A stretch of 64,000 nucleotides of DNA from Argyresthia goedartella (Eukaryota > Arthropoda > Insecta > Lepidoptera > Argyresthiidae). The DNA is taken from the NCBI GenBank assembly GCA_949825045.1, contig OX463815.1, forward strand, positions 27,085,356-27,149,355. The letters run 5' to 3'. The notes beneath the pieces were generated by a model. That model was not told the DNA's origin and ran no database searches. It saw only the letters and a list, made by a program, of their open reading frames with translations. How positions within the stretch are numbered: position 1 is the first letter of the stretch; every line of letters begins with the position of its first letter. Position numbers and translations under genes: made by a program. Positions 12,005-23,639 of this stretch are shown in pieces.

Positions 12005-12831
12005 TTTTTTAGTTAATATATAAACTAAAAAATATCATACATATAAATATGATACCTATTACGGAAGAGAAAGGAAATGCATTTTCAATCTTTTCTTAAA
12101 AGTGAAAATTGAGGGACTATCCCTAATAGCGCAGGAAAGTGCGTTCTACGGTGTGATTTCTCTTAACCTAAATGACTGTTCGTAAGCGCCAGTGTTGTGC
12201 CAAGGAGTTGAAAGGAGAGACACCTTGTGGGATCTCCGATTGCGATCCCTTGGGATAAGAAACTCAAAAATTTCTCGAAGATATGTGGGGTAGCGGGGAT
12301 TTTGCAAAATATTGTATAGATAGGAGAAAATGTGCATATCACGGCGAAGACGGATCGGAAGCCACCCGAGATCCTTGCGATTCAAAAGGTTATTGGTTAT
12401 AGGTTTTAGGTTTTTAGACAATTACTCACTTGTATTTTAGAATCATGATACGTTTTTGGGCACATGTCAATGTGTTTGTGAACTATTTAGTTTTACAGAT
12501 GAGTTCATAGCGGTTCGTTCTGTCTACCAAGGTTATTGTATATTTTCTTCTTTTATTTAAGTAACTGGGATCATAGGAGAGGTATTTGACGACCCGAATG
12601 GCCGAGTCGGTAGTGACGCTGCCTACGAAACCAAGGGTCGCGGGTTCGAGTCCCGGTGGGGGCAAATGTTTGTTTGATGAGAACGGATGTTTGTACCCTA
12701 GTCATGGTTGTTTATCTATCTAAGTATAATATTTCTCTACATATATAAGTATATATATCGTTGTCTAGTACCCAAGATACAGGGAATCCTAGTTTGGGGC
12801 TAGATCAATGTGTGTAAAAGGTGTCCAAGGC

Positions 12832-12862
<31 letters not shown>

Positions 12863-13850
12863 TTGCGTAACCTAACTACAGCATGCAAAATGTATAGCCT
12901 TCTTACCGAAAGAACATCACTAAGGGAGTACAGAGTGTCAGTAGGGAAACGGTAGGGTTTAAAGACAATTGTTTTAGGCAATGCTCGTTGTGCCCGCTCT
13001 AGCTCCAGGATCTTTGTTTTAGTACATCCTCCCCACACTGGAATACAATAACTTAATACCGATTGCGCTAATGATGTGTGGATTTGTAAATATTTTTTTT
13101 AAAGCTTCGTATGTTAAAAGTCCAAATTAGTTTTCTAATTCGGTTCATTTTTTATTCCGTGTGGTTATGCCAAGAAAGGCGCTGATCTAAAATGATACCT
13201 AAATATTTTGTATTTGTTAATTCATTAAAAGAAGGGGACAGTCACAAGTAGGGTTTACGTTTTTGCAAGAGTAAATTTTCATGACAAAATTTTTGAAAGG
13301 TTGTTTTATTGTATGATTTGAAAAACATATATAGTTCGTTTTACTAGTATTTAAAGTAAGGAGTTAAGTAAGTGAGCATCTAGCCATGGAGATACCTTTG
13401 AAAAACCAATTTCAGCCGACTCTCTTTCAACTAAAAGAGACGTATACGCTAAGACAGCATCATCCGTTGATAGCCCCTGTCCAAATCCATACTGTGAGTT
13501 CGATATGAATTTAAATTTTATGGTAATGTTGAGGTAGTTAATGAAACGATTATTAATAAGTTTTCTATTTTTTTTGAGTTAGCCGGTAAAATTGATATGG
13601 ATTTGTAATTGTTTGCGTCGTCACTGTACCCATTACTGTTGTACAAAGGCTTTATGATCGAGTACTTAAGGCTAGAAGGGAAAATACATTTTTTAAACAA
13701 GTGTTTACTAGATGGGTAATAATGGGGACAATTATTGATCAAGTAATTTTTAAGAATTTAGTTGTAATATTGTCCCAGCCAGGAGCACTATCTGATTTAA
13801 GATAAATAAGAATGTTGTATACCTCCCCCGGGATTACATTGGAGAGAAAT
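12005..13850 (-). pseudogene. Decayed LINE ORF2 (RT to C-terminus), split by a SINE
   Basis: The minus strand carries, in order, an RT entry motif (LKSDSAPGWDNITTKFLK), NNYKSISILPANSKKIENLL, QYGFGQGLSTDDAVLAYTSL and LYILHAVVRLRKY. The C-terminus reads DLGWLPIRLRRDMHIFSYLY ... WHNTGAYEQSF. Several stops and frame changes break it, including TAG where WNAL would be expected near 12,150. A SINE at 12,588-12,861 sits between RLRKY and LSYDPSY. The YxDD-containing section is missing or unreadable. The domain pattern suggests a CR1-like LINE. A second fragment of the same family lies at 20.38-20.73 kb. Confidence 0.7.
12588..12861 (+). mobile_element. tRNA-derived SINE (family a), copy 1
   Basis: It begins GACGACCCGAATGGCCGAGT (A box) and has GGGTTCGAGTCCC (B box). 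A body with GTTTATCTATCTAAGTATAA follows, and it ends in (ATT)n. TATTT on both sides looks like the target duplication. The element sits inside a LINE reading frame. A second copy is at 62,581-62,838. Confidence 0.85.
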
Positions 13851-13854
13851 AAAA

Positions 13855-14720
13855 TCGTTCAAGTGCGAGTAGGAAGTCGGAGCCGCACACGAAGGATTAC
13901 TTGCCATCGTACACGGAAAAACGAAAAAGGAAAGTCTTTTTTAGATAGGTCTAGATTCGAGGCCATACATCAAAACATTGAATAGTATGTATTAATGTTG
14001 GAATTAATCTACCCTCAAAATAAAAGATAATATATAAATATATTTATAACTCTAAAAGTTAAAAATAGTATGTATGTAAGTATCGAACTAAGTACTCAGG
14101 CTAACGAAACTCTTTGCTCATTGAGACCGCAAGTGGATAGAAATTGAGTAACTTATTTACAGAAATAAAATCAAATACGATAAAAAACTTTATATTATTT
14201 ACTATAATTCAAATGAGCAGTTATTAATCACTTTTTTTAACTTTTTTACATATGTTAATTTAGATGGTTTTAATAAAATCATATCATGGTCTGTTATTGT
14301 CGTATTTAAAATTGCAATATTGGCTTTTCGTTAAGGATTTTTACCATAAAATGTTTTTAGGCAGCTTTCAGATCTTGTGGGCAGGATATGACCAGCAAAT
14401 AGACCATGCATTGTCGGCATATTTAAATACTCAAGTCTGTTAGTACTTTCATATGGACGCTTTTTATCACTTTGGATCAAATTAATATCAATATCACCTG
14501 TAAGAACTATTCTTGTCTTTATTTGACTGTATAAAGTTTTCTGCGTTTGTATCACTTGGTTCTAAAATCATAACCATTTTTGTTATAAATCGGAAAACCT
14601 GTTACACACAACAAATTTAGCAATAACTGTGCCTTTACGTTTTGTGTACAAACATAATCTAAAGTAGACGTATCATTATCATAATCACTAATTGAGCATT
14701 GAGTTTTGATGAATGATACG
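13855..14720. other. Repeat fragment then unassigned AT-rich DNA
   Basis: Bases 13,855-13,925 are the CAAGTGCGAGTAGG ... CACACGAAGG head of the GGGTTCCGTA-type repeat family. From about 13,930 to 14,720 nothing is recognisable. Confidence 0.5.
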
Positions 14721-15899
14721 TGCTTGATATCCTTGACAATAAATTTGACTCTAGTTTATGAAAATGAATTGTACCATACTAAACTCGGCACGTTATTAAA
14801 AAATATTCTGCATTTAATAAGGATTTCAAAATTGTACAATACATGGATTTTTCAATCCAGATATTTTAAACATGTTTTATTAGATCTAAATAACTAACAA
14901 ACGAAGTAGTACAACCTGAATTTCGCTCACTATTGTCTTATCATCAATTATGTAGGTCAGATGATATTACAATAATGTGATACCCACCGAGATAGTTATT
15001 TGACGGGACCCTGAGATGCTTACATGTAGTAAGCCCATCGAGTTTGGGCTCATTAGATTCATCGTATTATGACTAGTAATGCAATGTTTGGCTTTGGGAG
15101 CAATCCCCACGAAGCCACATAAGTCCTGATTGAGGAAAACCTGAGGAGCAACTCCCTCTGGCCCAAAACCTGGGCTGGCAGCTGTGGAAAACCTTGAACC
15201 GGCTGAGATCACGTGTCGGGCGCACCAGAGGGGCACCTGAGCATCCTGCCTGAGGATGCAAGCACAATCTGCCGTTGCGGTGCCCCATAAACTTCCGGCG
15301 AGCTGCTATCGTGCCCGCTGTGCCCAAATTCCTGCACGAAAGCCGACCTTATGCAGGCTAACGACAAAGCCATCGCGGTGGCTGACTACTGGAAGGATCT
15401 TCTTTGATTCTCCCCACATGTTTCCACACGAAGAAGAAGAAGATTCAATGTTTGAATCACTTAACTACTAGTACCATAATCAATCCTATATGATACCTAT
15501 AGTGTTGGTCCCCAGCAGCATCTTTCAAGTAGCTTTATATAAAATTTAATATGTCCGGGAGATCGATAAATATTCATCGGTAAATAAGTCAAAATAATTC
15601 CACTCTATGACCGTTGAGATTCGAAGAACTTTTGAGATTCTCCTTATTATAAGAGGGACGAAATGCAACTACAACTCATATTAAATATCATTAGATAATC
15701 TTCATTACGACTATCTCTATAATTTTAGTTACTTCGGTTCAATAACCCTAGATAATCAAAGCACGGTATACACAAAAATTGTTTTTACATTCTCATTTTT
15801 CCCTGATTTGCCGCGTTCAAAACAAAACAAATATTTTTTCGAAAAACTCGATCACACTATATTTACAGATTCACACACAGGTAAAAATTTAATTAACAA

Positions 15900-15905
15900 T
15901 TTATT
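15900..15905 (-). terminator. Poly(A) signal AATAAA of cuticle gene 2
   Basis: The minus strand reads AATAAA 54 nt past the stop codon. Confidence 0.6.
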
Positions 15906-15958
15906 GACAGGGAATTATAAATAAGGTAGCGTAGATTATTTCCGATCAGTGAAGGTTT

Positions 15959-18665
15959 TCAGTAGTGGTGATGGTGCTCGGGGGCGGCGTGGTGGGCGGG
16001 CGCAGTGTTGTGCACCACGGCGTTGAATCTGGAATGATAAAGCTTCTGTTAGCATCTGTGCTCCTGATAGTTTAGACTTTAAACTTTAAACTTTAGAGTG
16101 ATGTTGTTTCCTGTAAGAGTAGTTGCAGTATAGCTTTTGTTTTTTTGTTGCAAAATCTCAACAAAGAGACATTTGTAGATTTTTATTTTGTCTATATATG
16201 AACAGTAACAAACAAAAACTGCTGTTAAATCCTAACATCACATTTTGTGGCATGTTTTCTCTCAGTCTCTCAGACGAAACTGGCTCAAGCAAAAACTAGA
16301 TTCACTTTAGTGACTCGACGTTATTAAGTTAAAATTATCTAGAAAAAAAAACCGATCAAGTGCGGGTCGGACTCGTGCACGAAGGGTTTCGTACCACCGT
16401 ACAATGATAGGGATCGTGTGGAGTGAATAGTTCGGTTTTTACATAGCAAAATGTTATATACAAAGTTATTGGTGCAGCTTCTTTCATATTCTATGTACGT
16501 AACCAGGTGCATTTATAAGTTTGTATACAGTTTAATTAAAACGTTGGTTATTCCGGGTAGTTTTCTTGTAATCTTTGGCTGAATTTCTATATACTGTTTT
16601 TTTTTCATAATTTTAGAATGCAGTTTCAGAGATAAGGGAGGAATGGTCATTTTTTGCACTTTTTTGATCATAACTTCTGAAGTAATCAAAACTAAAAATA
16701 AATAAATATATTTTTATTAACGATGCCCTACACGACTTATTACGTTTTTTTTTCCGTTTTGTCATTTTACCCCCTCCACTTTTTTAGGCAATTTTTTTTT
16801 CATATTAGACTTGCATGATGTTGCGGTTTTCAGGATAGGTAGTTTTGCAAAAGAAAAGTGCCTATGACAGACTAACGGACGGACACGCGAGTGATTCTAT
16901 AAGTACCTTTTAAGGTACGGAACCCAAAAAAAGTGGCTGAATATACAGAATGGCTTAACCTCTTAAGCCCTGGTGATGCTACTGTGGTGCTACTGTACCG
17001 TTATAGCCATTGAATTTTATTAAAATGGCATTAGCTTCTAAATCACAATGCCTCGTAACCAAGTCCATGGCTAGAAAGGTTATCAGGCATTGAAAGGAAG
17101 ATACAATTCTAGCTTCTTACCCGTTGTGCGCATCAGCGGTGTACTCAACCTTGCGGACAATACCGTCAGGCTGCACCAGCGAGTAGTATCCGTGCACGGA
17201 GTCTCCGTCGCGGCTCTCGTGCTGGGACTTGTGGTCGCCGGTGTGGGGGTCGGCTACGGAGTACTCGAAGTCGTATTTGGGGTGAGCCTAGAAGTTTAGA
17301 AATTAATATGCGGTAAATAACTAGTTTTATTATGCCTCATGAATCACAATAAACGACCAAGTGCCATTCACACCCGCGCACGAAGAGTTCAGTATCACCG
17401 CATGGTATTCATGTTTCTACAGGTATCTAGAATTTTCCTGTGTGTTAGGATAGCAACCAGGTGCATTTATAAGATCATATATAGTATTGAATGAAATGGT
17501 GCGCACATATTTCTCCATATTTTTTTCTGAACATTTAAGGAATTAAATGTTTCGTAATAACAAAAAAATGGGTCAGTACATAGTTTCTGAGATGTTAGTA
17601 ATAGTAATTTTTGCCTAATGCCTTATTTTTTTAAGTTTGCATTTTAGGTTTATTAAAAATATATATTTGAGATCCTCGCAAACAAGTCAGTTACTAATAC
17701 AATACACTATAGTGCGATACAGTGTTTTTTTATTATCTGATTAGCCCCATAAATTGCCCCCCAAACTTAATATATATTTTCTTACGTAACACGATCGTGT
17801 TTGGGTCACATGACAAATTTTAACTTAATTAGTTTAGAATTCGTTCCTTTAATATAACGTTAACACTACTAAGATAGAAATACGAGTTATCCTACATAAA
17901 AAAGTTCTGTTTTCCTTTTTAAGATACGGAACCATAGAAATAGGTAACATGCATGCATTGTTGCAAAAACAACTGATTTTCCAAAAAGAACAGACTATAT
18001 CGGATACATTCGTTCTATTTCCGTATTTGTGAAAATATATTGAATTTGCAGTTCTACAAAAACCTAAATAGGTTTTAGTGAATAAAAGTGCAATCTTACG
18101 TATTCGTCATGTCCGTCGTAGTGGGCAGCGGGGGCGGCATAGTGAGCGACAGGGGCGGCGTAGTGGGCTACAGGGGCGGCGTAGTGAGCGTGCTCGTAAT
18201 GGGCGGGGGCGGCGTAGTGCGCAGGGGCGGCGTAGTGAGCCGGGGCGGCGTAGTGGGCTGGCCCCTCGTCGTGGCGAACGATGCTCTGGGAGGACACGGC
18301 GTGTCCGTGTTCAGGGTAGGCACTAGCGGCGGCCACGATAGCGCACAGAGCTACGATCTGGAATACAATCAACATTCTATGAACGTGCCTTTAACATTTG
18401 TGACGTGGCTATTGCTGAATTTCATTCTACATAGTTTACTAATGGAGGGATATAACTAAGGCAGTCATATGGTTCAACGGCACGCGCTATGTCGAGTTTG
18501 GTACTGAACACTGAACATCTTTTTCCAGGGTTTTTGATTTTCACTTTAACACACGTGTAAGTTTTTATTCTTAATATTTTTAACACTAGTAATTATGCTT
18601 AGTATATTAGTTTGTATGTCAGGTTTCCCCCCAACGAATTGTAGTGCACTTACTTTGCTAAACAT
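15959..18665 (-). CDS. RR-2 cuticle protein, gene 2 (four exons)
   Basis: This is a secreted chitin-binding structural protein of the cuticle. The exons on the minus strand are 18665-18654, 18357-18100, 17287-17121 and 16028-15959, giving 168 aa with all introns GT/AG and in phase. Exon 1 gives MFSK. Exon 2 gives [13 protein letters not shown], then [20 protein letters not shown] and three AHYAAP units before [10 protein letters not shown] and DGHDEY. Exon 3 has the RR-2 core: [38 protein letters not shown] and EYTADAHNG. Exon 4 is [22 protein letters not shown]. It is the sister copy of gene 3. The introns hold two TE insertions (16.35 and 17.36 kb) that gene 3 shares. The long GC-rich open frames on the opposite strand are antisense shadows of the AHYAAP repeats. 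Confidence 0.93.
16352..16930 (+). mobile_element. AAGTGC ... GGTACGGAACCC repeat in last intron of gene 2
   Basis: It starts GATCAAGTGCGGGTCGGACT, contains GTAACCAGGTGCATTTATAA, and ends TTTTAAGGTACGGAACCC. It is the long version of the family seen at 1973-2322. The orthologous insertion is at 27.75-28.30 kb, and it is absent from gene 4, whose intron is about 700 bp shorter. Confidence 0.7.
17355..17938 (+). mobile_element. Second copy of the same repeat family, in intron 2 of gene 2
   Basis: It starts CAAGTGCCATTCACACCC and ends TTTTAAGATACGGAACC, and is more decayed than the copy in the next intron. The matching insertion is at 28.71-29.34 kb. Confidence 0.6.
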
Positions 18666-18725
18666 TTTGGCTATTGCGTATGACAATCAATAGTTGAATA
18701 ATGTCAAACGTATCCAGTATATTGT

Positions 18726-18732
18726 TTTTATA
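18726..18732 (-). promoter_or_regulatory. TATA box of cuticle gene 2
   Basis: The minus strand reads TATAAAA about 60 nt upstream of the ATG, the same offset as in genes 3 and 4. Confidence 0.65.
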
Positions 18733-18827
18733 GCAGCGGCCGGACACCGCGTGCGTACTACGGTGGGGGCGGAGAAATGCGTGCGCGCACCTTGACTCTG
18801 TAACTTTGACATGGCGCAAGGTCACCA
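18733..18827 (-). promoter_or_regulatory. Conserved proximal promoter block, gene 2
   Basis: About 95 bp upstream of the TATA box is nearly identical in genes 2, 3 and 4. It includes CAGCGGCCGGACACCGCGTG, GGGGGCGGAGAAATGCGTG and GCGCAAGGTCAC. The GCAAGGTCA at 18,816-18,824 is one base from the FTZ-F1 type site YCAAGGYCR, and TCAAGGTG is nearby on the other strand. FTZ-F1 control of cuticle genes is known in silkworm; its action here is inferred. Confidence 0.5.
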
Positions 18828-19619
18828 ATCAAATCAAACAGCGATAGGAAGCTGTAAATCATTATTTCTGGTATTATTTCTATATTTGAAGCTGATATTG
18901 GTATTTTTTTAGAACGATTCACACAGGATGTATACTTTTTCAGGATTTCACTTCTCACTCAAAATGGACTGACCAAACACTTTTTCCATTTCAGGCGCCA
19001 CGCTCACCTAGATGTCATAACAAGTATCTGGCAAAGACCACCTTTGCATGACATGTTCTACTCAAGCGGAATTGAAAGATTGGGTAATGGGTACCCAAAA
19101 GGACATGCCCTTTAAACCTTGTTTTTGTGAGATACTGTCACGTCACGTACCTCAAGTGGGCAAGAAGCCTTAGCCTTGCATCAGGTATCAATCACCTTGT
19201 ACAGAGTGCACCAGAACGGGGTGCAGTAATATTTTAAAGGGTTTATTGGGACATCTTTATGTATAATATCATTGAGCAACTTTATTTTTCAAATTACCAA
19301 AAATTAATATGTAAATGTACAAAATAAAGTCAAATGCCTTTAGTCTAAAACGTATTACGATTTCAGAAGGATCTCCCTAAAAACCCCATTACAATTTTAC
19401 TATACCTCAGTGTCAACCCGACTTAACGCGATATTTAAAAAATAAAAATTCCCTATTTGATTTGATAGCTATAAGCTATAAGGTTTTCAGGTGTTTTCAA
19501 AGTCTCTGACAAAGAAACATTCGAACAAATCAATATTATAGTACACTGTTAAATTAAATTAAATTTAAATGCAGGCGGGACCAATAAATAGAGTACTGTA
19601 CTAAAATATATATATAATA

Positions 19620-19725
19620 CGTGGTCGTCCAAACCCTCCATCAACCGGCGTGGTGGAGAATGGCTTAATCTTACTCGTATCCGGGTAAAGGCTGGTGCCC
19701 CTCGGGGGGTAAATGAATGGGCTAC
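19620..19725 (+). repeat. SINE 3' module fragment
   Basis: CCATCAACCGGCGTGGTGG ... CCGGGTAAAGGCTGGTGCCC matches the tail of the family c SINE. The duplicated copy at 31.17-31.27 kb carries the same insertion. Confidence 0.65.
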
Positions 19726-19810
19726 ATTTATAATTACTGTATTATAATCATATTATTGAATCTCAATAATGACGTTAAGTTTTATCTGCTTCTTTTGTGC
19801 TTTTTAGTAT

Positions 19811-20171
19811 TTTATCTACACACGTATCATAAACCCTCTTTAATGCGTACAAAAACCGCACGTTACGATCAGTATAATGTTAAACTACTTGGTAAAAACT
19901 CATTTCTTATCTGAAAAATTACACATTATGACCATAATGTGTATTTTTTCTACATATTATGACATTCAAATTTCGAACGCCGTCGCCCGCCTGCGTCCTG
20001 CCCCTAGTTTGTCTGTGAAGTTGGTACTGACATTCAAATTTCGAACGCCGACGCCCGCCTGCGTGAAGTTGGTATTACAGAACAAGCTACACAAGTGCAG
20101 AGCCACGATGCCGGTCAAACATGCGGTTCCTGAACACATCAAAGAGAGCTTATGATATGTGTGTAGATAAA
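19811..20171. mobile_element. MITE present only in duplication copy 1
   Basis: The inverted ends are TTTATCTACACACGTATCAT and its near complement at 20,150-20,171. The interior contains a tandem repeat of GACATTCAAATTTCGAACGC at a spacing of about 60 bp. Copy 2 of the segmental duplication lacks it, so it inserted after, or was lost since, the duplication. Confidence 0.75.
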
Positions 20172-20379
20172 CTAGTGTATGTAACAGTACATAATTAGGC
20201 ATTGAAACATTTAATGCCCTCCATTATGTAGCAGTCACATAAACTACTATTTTATTACATAAACGACTAACAGTATACACTACGGACGAGTACGATTGAC
20301 GACCCCTGGGCCGCAGCGGTTGTGGCTCTGCTTACCATGCAGGTATACCATAAAGGTATCCTGGAGATATTTCTTTTAT

Positions 20380-20733
20380 AGATCCAAAGGGATGCCTCGA
20401 ATACCAATGCGATGGAGCCTGTTTAGGAGAAAAGGGATAGATACGATTCTTTTAGATCCAAAAAATACGGCCATATATTTTCTACTCCTATCAACTGCAA
20501 CAACTAAAAGAGATGTAAGCGCTAAGACACCATTTTCCGTTGATAGCCGCTGTCTAAAGCCATACTGTGAGTTAGATATGAGTTAAAATTTGTCGAGGTA
20601 GTTAATGAAACGATTATTAATAAGTTCTTTTTTTTACCTTGTTCAAAACAAGTGTTTTCTATATGGGTAATAATGGAGACAATTATTGGGCAACTAATTT
20701 TTGAAAATTTAGTTGTAATCTTCTACGATTTTG
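20380..20733 (-). pseudogene. LINE RT fragment, same family as 12.0-13.85 kb
   Basis: The minus strand gives SQYGFRQRLSTENGVLALTS and a degenerate AVFFGSKR. It matches 13.4-13.75 kb at the nucleotide level (TAGTTAATGAAACGATTATT). It is short and frameshifted. Confidence 0.6.
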
Positions 20734-20800
20734 GAATCAAAAGAGTAGCACGGAGAACAAGTCCAATAAAGACTTGTTCTCCCTGCTACTCTTTTGATTC
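20734..20800. repeat. 67-bp hairpin
   Basis: The arms start GAATCAAAAGAGTAGCA and close on a CAATAAA loop, with one mismatch pair. It lies at the edge of the LINE fragment. Confidence 0.85.
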
Positions 20801-21965
20801 GGCTTATGTTTACTGGACTTTATGATACTGACGAAAGTATATTTTAGATTTGGGTGTGTACTGTGTACTGTTAAATGAAATTAATTTAGTTGTTAATCTA
20901 AAAGCAATCTGAAACCTGTGTTCAATACGAATAAAATAATTTTATGTGTTAATGAAATTAGTAAGTACCAATTTTTTCTATAAATCAAACCAAAACAAAG
21001 TCTTGCTTCTTAAACTGTTACCCACGTACTAATACACATAAGATGAGCATGCGTGCATAATTTGCGTGTGCTATATAAACCAGCAAGGTTTGAAATGCTG
21101 AGGTTTTGCCTATTATTTAGTCTGAGCTTACATAAAATTATTTTATTCATTTTCCAGCCGGTTTTAAATTTTTAGGGTTCCGTACGTGCGGTAAATAACG
21201 GAACCCTTATAGAATCACTCATGTGAAGTCACGTGTCTTTGACCGACTAAGTTGAAAAGGCATAGAACGTTTGTGGCATAGCTCTCGCCCCCCCTCAAGT
21301 GTGTTTTTTTCCAAGTCTTTAACGCACGATGTGTTTATATAGTATATATATGGATAGAAGACACCAAAACAAACCAAAAAATACATCTAATATGATACCC
21401 TAATGTGTCGCGTTTGCGAGCAAAATGGAACTAAATGTCAGCTGCTACTAAGTATCTCTTACATTTTTTAATACTTTCGCGCACAAAGCAGGAAGTCTTA
21501 TTTTGGACTAATAATATTTGTGACTAATAATACTGTGGAGCAATTCAACAATGTAATTGCCAAAATTAAAAGCGGAAAAAGGGTTACAGGGAGGGGGTCA
21601 TATCAGACAAATATGTTATGGAGCAGCAACTTCATGGAACAGCGAAGCGGCTATTCATTCACGCATCCAAAATAAAATACAGGGTCACAGTCGTGACTAA
21701 TATACATATCAATTTATAGACCAAAACCAGCATTCGCAAAAAATCACTGAGATATGCCGAAAAAGAAAACTGACGCATCCGAAAGACTATTGAAAGATGG
21801 TAGAGGCTCTCGTCATCGAACTTTAGGCGAATATGTAAAATGAGACCAAAACATCGGTTCGCAAAATATTAGAAACGTTATTATATAACGAATATAAAGG
21901 AACTGATGTTTATTTATCAATTAGGTATATAAATGTGATCTTTAAAACTAAAACTAAACTATAAC
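20801..21965. other. No gene seen; one GGGTTCCGTA-family fragment
   Basis: Bases 21,172-21,240 carry TTAGGGTTCCGTACGTGCGG and GGAACCCTTATAGAATCACT from the dispersed repeat. The rest shows no recognisable feature. Confidence 0.5.
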
Positions 21966-21971
21966 TGCACT

Positions 21972-23632
21972 AAACTAAATTAAAAATTTCCCTGAGTTCA
22001 CTGCCGGGCGGGAGGGTGCCCAAGACGCTGGCACTGTTACCTCGCTGTATCGCAATACTGATGCGTTGAGCGAGGTAGGCGCCAGCTCTGCGGTCCCCTG
22101 ACGCTTCGACGAGCCTCTTAGAGATGTCTTTGAGGACTCTTCGAGCGTCAGGGCCCCACGGCCCAAGGGTCTCAAAGCCGAACGGAATAAACAAATAGTC
22201 GTCGCCGAGAGCGGCGTATTTGCGGGTTTTGAGACACTCTGCTGCTGCCGCCGCAGCGCCGGCTGTGGCTGAGGTTGCCGAAAGGTGACACGGTGCCAGC
22301 GTATCTACGCAGGTCGCGTCCCATACTAGCGGGAGGTCGCTAGTGAATGAGCGTCATTCCGTCTGGCCTCTTGCCATCGTCGCGTGCCAGTCCATTGGGT
22401 TCAAGTATTGCTGGCACGCCACAGCTGGCAAGGGCCCGACGGATGACGTCATTAAGATTGGCATGACGGGACCACCGACCGGCGCTGCGTTGGCAGGAGA
22501 GGCCGTGGTGACCTAGTTGGTCCACCCTAGCACCGCAGCGGCACCGATGGATTTCGTTTGTCTTTACGCCGAGTCGCAGGCAAACGGCGAGGGTAAGGGT
22601 GGTACGGTCAAGCAGGGTGCCAATGTGCGTTGATGGGATTGCGCGCAGCCAGTGTCCTGACTCCTTCTCCCTGGTAGCTAGGAGACGAGCGCGCACTGCT
22701 GGACCACTAGCCGTTTTTACCAGATCTTCGCGGGTTTTAATGCATAGCGGCTCGTCCCATAGCCGTTGAGAGTTCAAATTTGTTGGAAAATTTTGCCTCG
22801 GACAGGCTTGCGTCCAGGCATTCCTGGCCTCGACCAGACACGTGACCTCCACATCACCGAGTGATGGGTTTATAATTTTACCATAGAGATCACGTGAGCT
22901 ATGGGTTGAAGACAGGAAGGCCGGGAGCGCCACATCTGAGATTTTCCGGATCCCCAAGCCACCGTGTCTGATTGGAAGGGCGGATTGGGTCCAGCTTCGT
23001 TCATCGAGATTAATGTTTAAAATTTTGCTTAATGTACTTTTGGTAATATCGTCTAAAAGGTTGAGAATGGGAGGGTATTTCCAAAGAGGAGAGCATCGAA
23101 GGAGGTAGGTAAATTTGGGTACAAAAAGGCAAAACCGTATGATAGACAGGGCCATGTGGGGATTTAGGTCAGTCAGTTTGATGGAATTTTGATTGAATTT
23201 AGAGATTTGTTCATCCACGAAGCTGGGGATCCCGTCCTCTAGAACGGGGGCCCCTAGGAGGCGAAGTGAGTCTTTGTCTAGAATTTTAATGTTAGGGGCA
23301 GCTGAGTTGAATTTAAAGATGATCTCAGTCTTTTCCGAGAGGGTAATATTATCGGATATGAACAATTCGCATTTCGAGAAATTGAATTCTAGGCCTATTT
23401 TTTTTAATTCTGATGTTAGGTGTTCTAAATCTTGTAATACGTCTTCGACTTTGCCTCCTATGGTCCCGTCGTCTAGGTACCAAATGTTGAATTTGGAATT
23501 TAGGCTGGTAATGATCGGATGGATAGCCAAACTGAATATTGCCGGTCCGAGTGGGTCGCCCTGCTGACAGCCGACGGCAGAATTTATAAGATGGTCCCTG
23601 AAGACTAATTTAGAAGGAACTGATTCTACCAA
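21972..23632 (-). pseudogene. 5'-truncated LINE with RT and apparent PD-(D/E)XK endonuclease
   Basis: The minus strand opens inside the RT: GCQQGDPLGPAIFSLAI (palm) and WYLDDGTIGG (the YxDD catalytic motif, intact), then a thumb region and SALPIRHGGLGIRKISDVAL. Further on it has a CCHC-like knuckle (CRCGARVDQLGHHGLSC), then EPNGLARDDGKRPDG. After a stop and frame change near 22,345, VWDATCVDTLAPCHLSAT and YLFIPFGFETLGPWGPDA continue to about 21,972. The RPDG ... VWDATC order fits a restriction-like endonuclease located C-terminal to the RT. That places it among LINEs of the R2/R4/NeSL-type architecture rather than APE-type. The clade is inferred. The 5' end and the N-terminus are missing. Confidence 0.7.
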
Positions 23633-23639
23633 TTATGGG

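Larger units (their letters stand above)
14725..20335. repeat. Segmental duplication, copy 1 (contains cuticle gene 2)
   Basis: Sequence from CTTGATATCCTTGACAATAA through the cuticle gene, its upstream block and the SINE head at 20.3 kb is collinear with 26.11-31.45 kb. Flanking repeats (the CTGACTACTGGAAGGATC segment near 15.38 kb) and both intronic TE insertions are shared. The main difference is a MITE at 19,811-20,171 present only here. A more diverged third relative spans roughly 58.6-61.8 kb. Confidence 0.85.

Noticed and set aside
12588..12661. A true tRNA gene
   Set aside because: The A and B boxes fit, but the sequence continues into a SINE body with an (ATT)n tail and an identical relative at 62,581. 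No full acceptor stem is evident.
18088..18459. Long GC-rich open frames on the plus strand (also at 29,472-29,876 and 60,920-61,540)
   Set aside because: They are antisense to the AHYAAP-coding exons, whose codon bias keeps the opposite strand open. They run through splice sites and have no homology-like pattern.
22340..23632. A host protein-coding gene
   Set aside because: It carries a YLDD reverse-transcriptase box and a retroelement-type C-terminus, and is truncated at the 5' end.
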